This document shows, one piece after another, positions 25,112 to 27,643 of a DNA stretch of 27,643 nt. The notes beneath the pieces are model-generated. The model saw only the letters and a list, made by a program, of their open reading frames with translations, made no database searches and had not been told where the DNA came from. Positions within the stretch are counted from its first letter, which is position 1; every line of letters begins with the position of its first letter. A program made the position numbers and the translations under genes. Source of the DNA: Fontibacterium sp038145245 (lineage in GTDB: Bacteria > Pseudomonadota > Alphaproteobacteria > Pelagibacterales > Pelagibacteraceae); contig JAYQPI010000009.1 of the NCBI GenBank assembly GCA_038145245.1, positions 1 through 27,643 on the forward strand, written 5' to 3'.

Positions 25112-25864
25112 ATGAATGTAGTAATTATAGGAGCTACTTTTGGTATAGGTTATGAACTTGGTAAAAAATACTTAGATCAGTGCGATAATCTAATTTTATT
25201 AGGAAGAACCAAAGAGAAATTACAAAATTTAAAATTAGAATTTAATTCAAAAAAAACAAAGATATCAACATTTTTTTTAGACGTCACAGACAAATTAAAC
25301 TGCCAGAGAACCGTTAATGAAATTATAAAAGAATTTAAAACTATTGATTTGGCTGTTTATTGTTCAGGCTATTATGAGCCTCATGATACTTTTGACATAA
25401 AATTAGATTTATTTGAAAAAACTTTTGCAGTTAATTTTTTTGGTATGATTAACTGTTTTTCAATCTTACTACCTCATTTTAAATTGCAAAAATTTGGCCA
25501 TCTTGCAGCTATTAGTTCACTCGCAGGATTTGGCGGGCTTCCAAATTCTTCATCTTATGGACCTTCAAAAGCAGCAATGATTAATTATTTTGAGTCTATT
25601 AAAATTGATTGCGACAAAAATAATATTTCATTGAGTATTATAAATCCTGGATTTGTTAAATCTAGATTAACAGAAAAAAATACATTTGATATGCCATTTA
25701 TTATGGAAGCAGATAAAGCTGCTGAAATTATTTTTGAAGGATTGTTAAGTAAAAAATATGACATTACTTTTCCAATTCAAATGAAAATTATTTTTAAGAT
25801 TTTAAAAATTTTACCAAGACCAATTTATTTTTTATTGGTGAGAATTTTAACAAAAAATATTTAA
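25112..25864 (+). CDS. Short-chain dehydrogenase/reductase (SDR) family protein
   Basis: A 250-residue NAD(P)-dependent oxidoreductase of the classical SDR type; the substrate cannot be told from sequence. The cofactor motif GATFGIG is at 7-13, a variant of TGxxxGxG lacking the leading Thr. GRTKEKL (31-37), with an Arg after the second beta strand, favours NADPH. Asn108 (AVNFFG) and Ser136 (AISSLAG) come next, then Tyr149 and Lys153 in the YGPSK motif, completing the catalytic tetrad. The C-terminus is hydrophobic (about 225-248), which may attach it to membrane or lipid substrates, as in ketosphinganine reductase-like SDRs. It is immediately followed, with zero spacing, by a small [2Fe-2S] ferredoxin gene, and is divergent from fumC. 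Confidence 0.88.
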   Translation: MNVVIIGATFGIGYELGKKYLDQCDNLILLGRTKEKLQNLKLEFNSKKTKISTFFLDVTDKLNCQRTVNEIIKEFKTIDLAVYCSGYYEPHDTFDIKLDLFEKTFAVNFFGMINCFSILLPHFKLQKFGHLAAISSLAGFGGLPNSSSYGPSKAAMINYFESIKIDCDKNNISLSIINPGFVKSRLTEKNTFDMPFIMEADKAAEIIFEGLLSKKYDITFPIQMKIIFKILKILPRPIYFLLVRILTKNI

Positions 25865-26170
25865 ATGTTTTTTGAAAAACATGTTTTTTGTTGCATTAAT
25901 AAAAGGCCTAACTCTAATCCTAAGGGTTGTTGCAGTTCAAAAGACTCAGAAAGATTGCAAATAGAATTAAAGACAAAGATTAAAAATTTAAATCTTAATA
26001 AAAAAATTAGAATTAATAAATCTGGTTGTTTAGATCGATGTGATCTTGGACCAGTAATGGTTATTTATCCAGAAGGAGTGTGGTATTCTTTTAAAAACTC
26101 AAAAGATATTGATGAGATTTTAAATTCTCATTTATTAAATAATAAGATTGTCAAAAGATTAAAAATATAA
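25865..26170 (+). CDS. Thioredoxin-like [2Fe-2S] ferredoxin domain protein
   Basis: A 101-residue protein resembling the thioredoxin-fold [2Fe-2S] ferredoxin family, related to the Clostridium pasteurianum type and to the NuoE C-terminal domain. The N-terminal KHVFCCINKRP (5-15) aligns with the family HVFVCTNxRP block. SGCLDRCDLGPVMVIYPEGVWYS (53-75) is the diagnostic C-terminal block. Likely cluster ligands are Cys10, Cys23, Cys55 and Cys59. Two further cysteines, 9 and 22, sit directly beside ligands, giving unusual CC pairs. It starts on the base after the SDR stop, so the two are almost surely co-transcribed. Its electron partner is unknown. It converges on metZ with a 4-base gap. Confidence 0.88.
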   Translation: MFFEKHVFCCINKRPNSNPKGCCSSKDSERLQIELKTKIKNLNLNKKIRINKSGCLDRCDLGPVMVIYPEGVWYSFKNSKDIDEILNSHLLNNKIVKRLKI

Positions 26171-26174
26171 TTTT

Positions 26175-27350
26175 TTATTTTAAAGCTGTTGAGATATCTT
26201 TTTTTAAATCAGAAACGGTTTCTAAACCAATTGAAAGTCTAACTAAATTCTCAGTTATTCCAAGGGATAATCTTTCATTTTCAGTTAGAATACGATGAGT
26301 TGTTGTAGTTGGGTGAGTTACGATAGATTTTGTATCGCCTAAGTTATTGGAGATATCGAATATTTTTAATTTATTAATAAATTTAAATGCTTCTTTCTTT
26401 TTTCCCTTAATTTTAAAACTTAAAATTGTTCCGCCTAGTGTTTGTTGTTTTTTAGCAAGTGAGTATTGAGAAAAATTTTTTAAAAATGGATAAAACACTT
26501 TTTCAATTTTAGAATGTTTATCTAAAAACTGAGCAATCTCTAAGGCAGCATTTGATTGCGACTCTACTCTAATTTTAATTGTTTCTAAACCTTTTAACAA
26601 AACCCAAGCATTAAATGGACTAATGGCAGGACCTGTATGTCTTAAAAATGGTTTTAAAATATTTTCTTTAAATTTTGTTGAAGATAATATTGCTCCACCT
26701 AAAACTCTTCCTTGTCCATCAATATGTTTTGTTCCAGAATAAACAATAATGTCAGCACCTAGTAAAACTGGTTTTTGTAAAACAGGACTTGCAAAAATAT
26801 TATCTACAATAGTTTTAATTTTACTTTTTTTTGCAATATTACAAACAGCTTTAATATCAATTAATTCTAAAAGTGGATTTGAAGGTGTTTCAAAGAAAAA
26901 AATTTTTGTATTTTTCTTAATAGCTTTTTTCCATTCATTGATATTTTTTCCATCTACAAATGTTACTTCAATCCCATATCTAGGTAGAATATTTTTTATA
27001 ATTTCTTTACAGGATCCAAATAAAGCAGATGAAGAAACTAAATGGTCACCAGCTTTTAATTGACACATTAATGAAAAGAAAACAGCAGCCATTCCACTTG
27101 CTGTTGCAAAACAATCCTCAGAACCATCTAATAGCGCTAATCTTTTTTCAAATGTTTCGACAGTTGGGTTTGAGTAGCGAGTGTACTGAAAGCCTTTCTT
27201 ACTACCTTTAAAAATAGCTTCAGCTTGTTCAGCGCTATCGTAAACAAATCCTGATGTTAAAAATAATGCTTCTGAAGTTTCATTAAATTGACTTCTGTTT
27301 AATCCTCCTCGAATTAAATTAGTATTTGTTTCAAGTGTTGTTTTTTTCAT
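26175..27350 (-). CDS. metZ: O-succinylhomoserine sulfhydrylase MetZ
   Basis: PLP-dependent Cys/Met metabolism enzyme that forms homocysteine from an activated homoserine and sulfide. The protein has 391 residues. The N-terminal half follows the MetZ pattern closely: RGGLNRSQFNETSEALFLTS (14-33), GFVYDSAEQAEAIFKG (34-49) and YTRYSNPTVETFEKRLALLDG (56-76). ATASGMAAVF (82-91) precedes the PLP-binding Lys208 in YSGTKHIDGQGRVLGG. FLRHTGPAISPFNAWVLLKGLET is also a MetZ-like block. These favour MetZ over cystathionine gamma-synthase or beta-lyase and methionine gamma-lyase, but substrate choice (O-succinyl or O-acetyl ester) cannot be settled from sequence. The ATG overlaps the metE TGA by four bases, so both genes form an operon. 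Confidence 0.9.
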   Translation of the reverse strand: MKKTTLETNTNLIRGGLNRSQFNETSEALFLTSGFVYDSAEQAEAIFKGSKKGFQYTRYSNPTVETFEKRLALLDGSEDCFATASGMAAVFFSLMCQLKAGDHLVSSSALFGSCKEIIKNILPRYGIEVTFVDGKNINEWKKAIKKNTKIFFFETPSNPLLELIDIKAVCNIAKKSKIKTIVDNIFASPVLQKPVLLGADIIVYSGTKHIDGQGRVLGGAILSSTKFKENILKPFLRHTGPAISPFNAWVLLKGLETIKIRVESQSNAALEIAQFLDKHSKIEKVFYPFLKNFSQYSLAKKQQTLGGTILSFKIKGKKKEAFKFINKLKIFDISNNLGDTKSIVTHPTTTTHRILTENERLSLGITENLVRLSIGLETVSDLKKDISTALK

Positions 27351-27643
27351 TTTTCAGTTCTTAATTCTTTTGCTGCTTTGACCATAGTTTCAAGGGCAGC
27401 TATTGTTTCAGGCCAGCCTCTAGTTTTAAGTCCGCAATCTGGATTTACCCAAATCCTTTTTTTATCAATTAACTTAGATGCTTTTTGAATAAGTTCTTTC
27501 ATCTCATTTTTGTTAGGAACTCTAGGAGAATGAATGTCATAAACGCCAGGACCTACTTCATTTGGATATTTAAACTTTTCAAATGTTTTTAATAATTCCA
27601 TTCTAGATCTTGATGTTTCTATGGAGATAACATCAGCATCTAA
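27347..27643 (-). CDS. metE: Cobalamin-independent methionine synthase MetE, C-terminal end (5' part outside window)
   Basis: The frame runs to the right edge of the window; 98 residues are visible, ending at the TGA overlapping metZ. The fragment starts LDADVISIETSRSRMELL, then has GPGVYDIHSPRVP and WVNPDCGLKTRGW, all hallmark blocks of the MetE catalytic barrel. The Cys in NPDCG (codon 27434-27436) is the last zinc ligand that activates homocysteine. MetE transfers a methyl group from methyltetrahydropteroyl-polyglutamate to homocysteine without vitamin B12. Joined to metZ, it gives the last two steps of methionine synthesis. Regulatory leader sequences such as a SAM riboswitch would lie outside the window. 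A stand-alone C-terminal MetE-like domain protein cannot be excluded without the rest of the gene. Confidence 0.93.
   Translation of the reverse strand, partial: LDADVISIETSRSRMELLKTFEKFKYPNEVGPGVYDIHSPRVPNKNEMKELIQKASKLIDKKRIWVNPDCGLKTRGWPETIAALETMVKAAKELRTEK

Noticed and set aside
26165..26200. T-rich stretch after the ferredoxin gene as a terminator
   Set aside because: There is a T run but no stem of useful length before it; the region is part of the convergent metZ end.
26749..27063. 104-codon open frame antisense to metZ, hydrophobic
   Set aside because: It is the mirror of the conserved MetZ core including the PLP region; hydrophobicity comes from reading complementary codons.
26175..27350. 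Reading the metZ gene as cystathionine gamma-synthase (metB) or methionine gamma-lyase
   Set aside because: The N-terminal blocks and the HIDGQGRVLGG segment after the PLP Lys follow the MetZ pattern; still not biochemically certain.
1..27643. Mobile elements, CRISPR arrays, phage genes, tRNA or rRNA
   Set aside because: No transposase or integrase, repeated spacer pattern, inverted terminal repeats or clover-leaf sequence was seen; gaps are too small to hold them.

Overview
The window is strongly AT-rich, gene-dense bacterial DNA. Intergenic gaps are almost absent and the proteins are rich in Lys, Asn and Ile. Gene content (a Gram-negative dcw cluster joined to lpxC, bamD and ligA, meso-DAP-type MurE, PcrA-type helicase, class II fumarase, MetZ) and the extreme streamlining point to an alphaproteobacterium, most likely of the SAR11/Pelagibacterales type. 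This is inferred from style and gene order; no database search was possible.

Region 1 (1-14307, plus strand) is one uninterrupted division and cell wall (dcw) cluster: the 3' end of ftsL, then ftsI, murE, murF, mraY, murD, ftsW, murG, murC, murB, ddl, ftsQ and ftsA. Neighbours overlap by 1-11 bases or are separated by at most 3, so it reads as one transcript with translational coupling. The genes supply the cytoplasmic peptidoglycan precursor pathway (MurB-F, Ddl), the lipid-linked steps (MraY, MurG), the septal polymerase and crosslinker (FtsW, FtsI) and the divisome scaffold (FtsL, FtsQ, FtsA).

Region 2 (14308-18208, plus strand) holds lpxC (lipid A), bamD (outer-membrane protein assembly lipoprotein) and ligA (NAD-dependent DNA ligase). 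Compared with the common alphaproteobacterial order ftsA-ftsZ-lpxC-bamD-recN-ligA, both ftsZ and recN are missing here, with no visible remnant.

Region 3 (18194-22160, minus strand) is a uvrD/pcrA-type helicase gene overlapping a downstream three-domain aminopeptidase P gene, whose 3' end overlaps the 3' end of ligA. Region 4 (22206-23666, plus) is a lone AsmA-like membrane-anchored protein gene. Region 5 (23663-25051, minus) is fumC. Region 6 (25112-26170, plus) is an abutting pair, an SDR oxidoreductase and a small thioredoxin-like [2Fe-2S] ferredoxin. Region 7 (26175-27643, minus) is the 3' end of metE overlapping metZ, giving sulfide incorporation into homocysteine followed by B12-independent methylation to methionine.

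No tRNA, rRNA, CRISPR array, insertion sequence, prophage gene or dispersed repeat was seen, and no gap exceeds 65 bases. I found no convincing unknown system. The most unusual points are the missing ftsZ and recN, the near absence of Shine-Dalgarno motifs, overlapping convergent gene ends with no room for terminators, and odd cysteine spacing in the LigA zinc finger.
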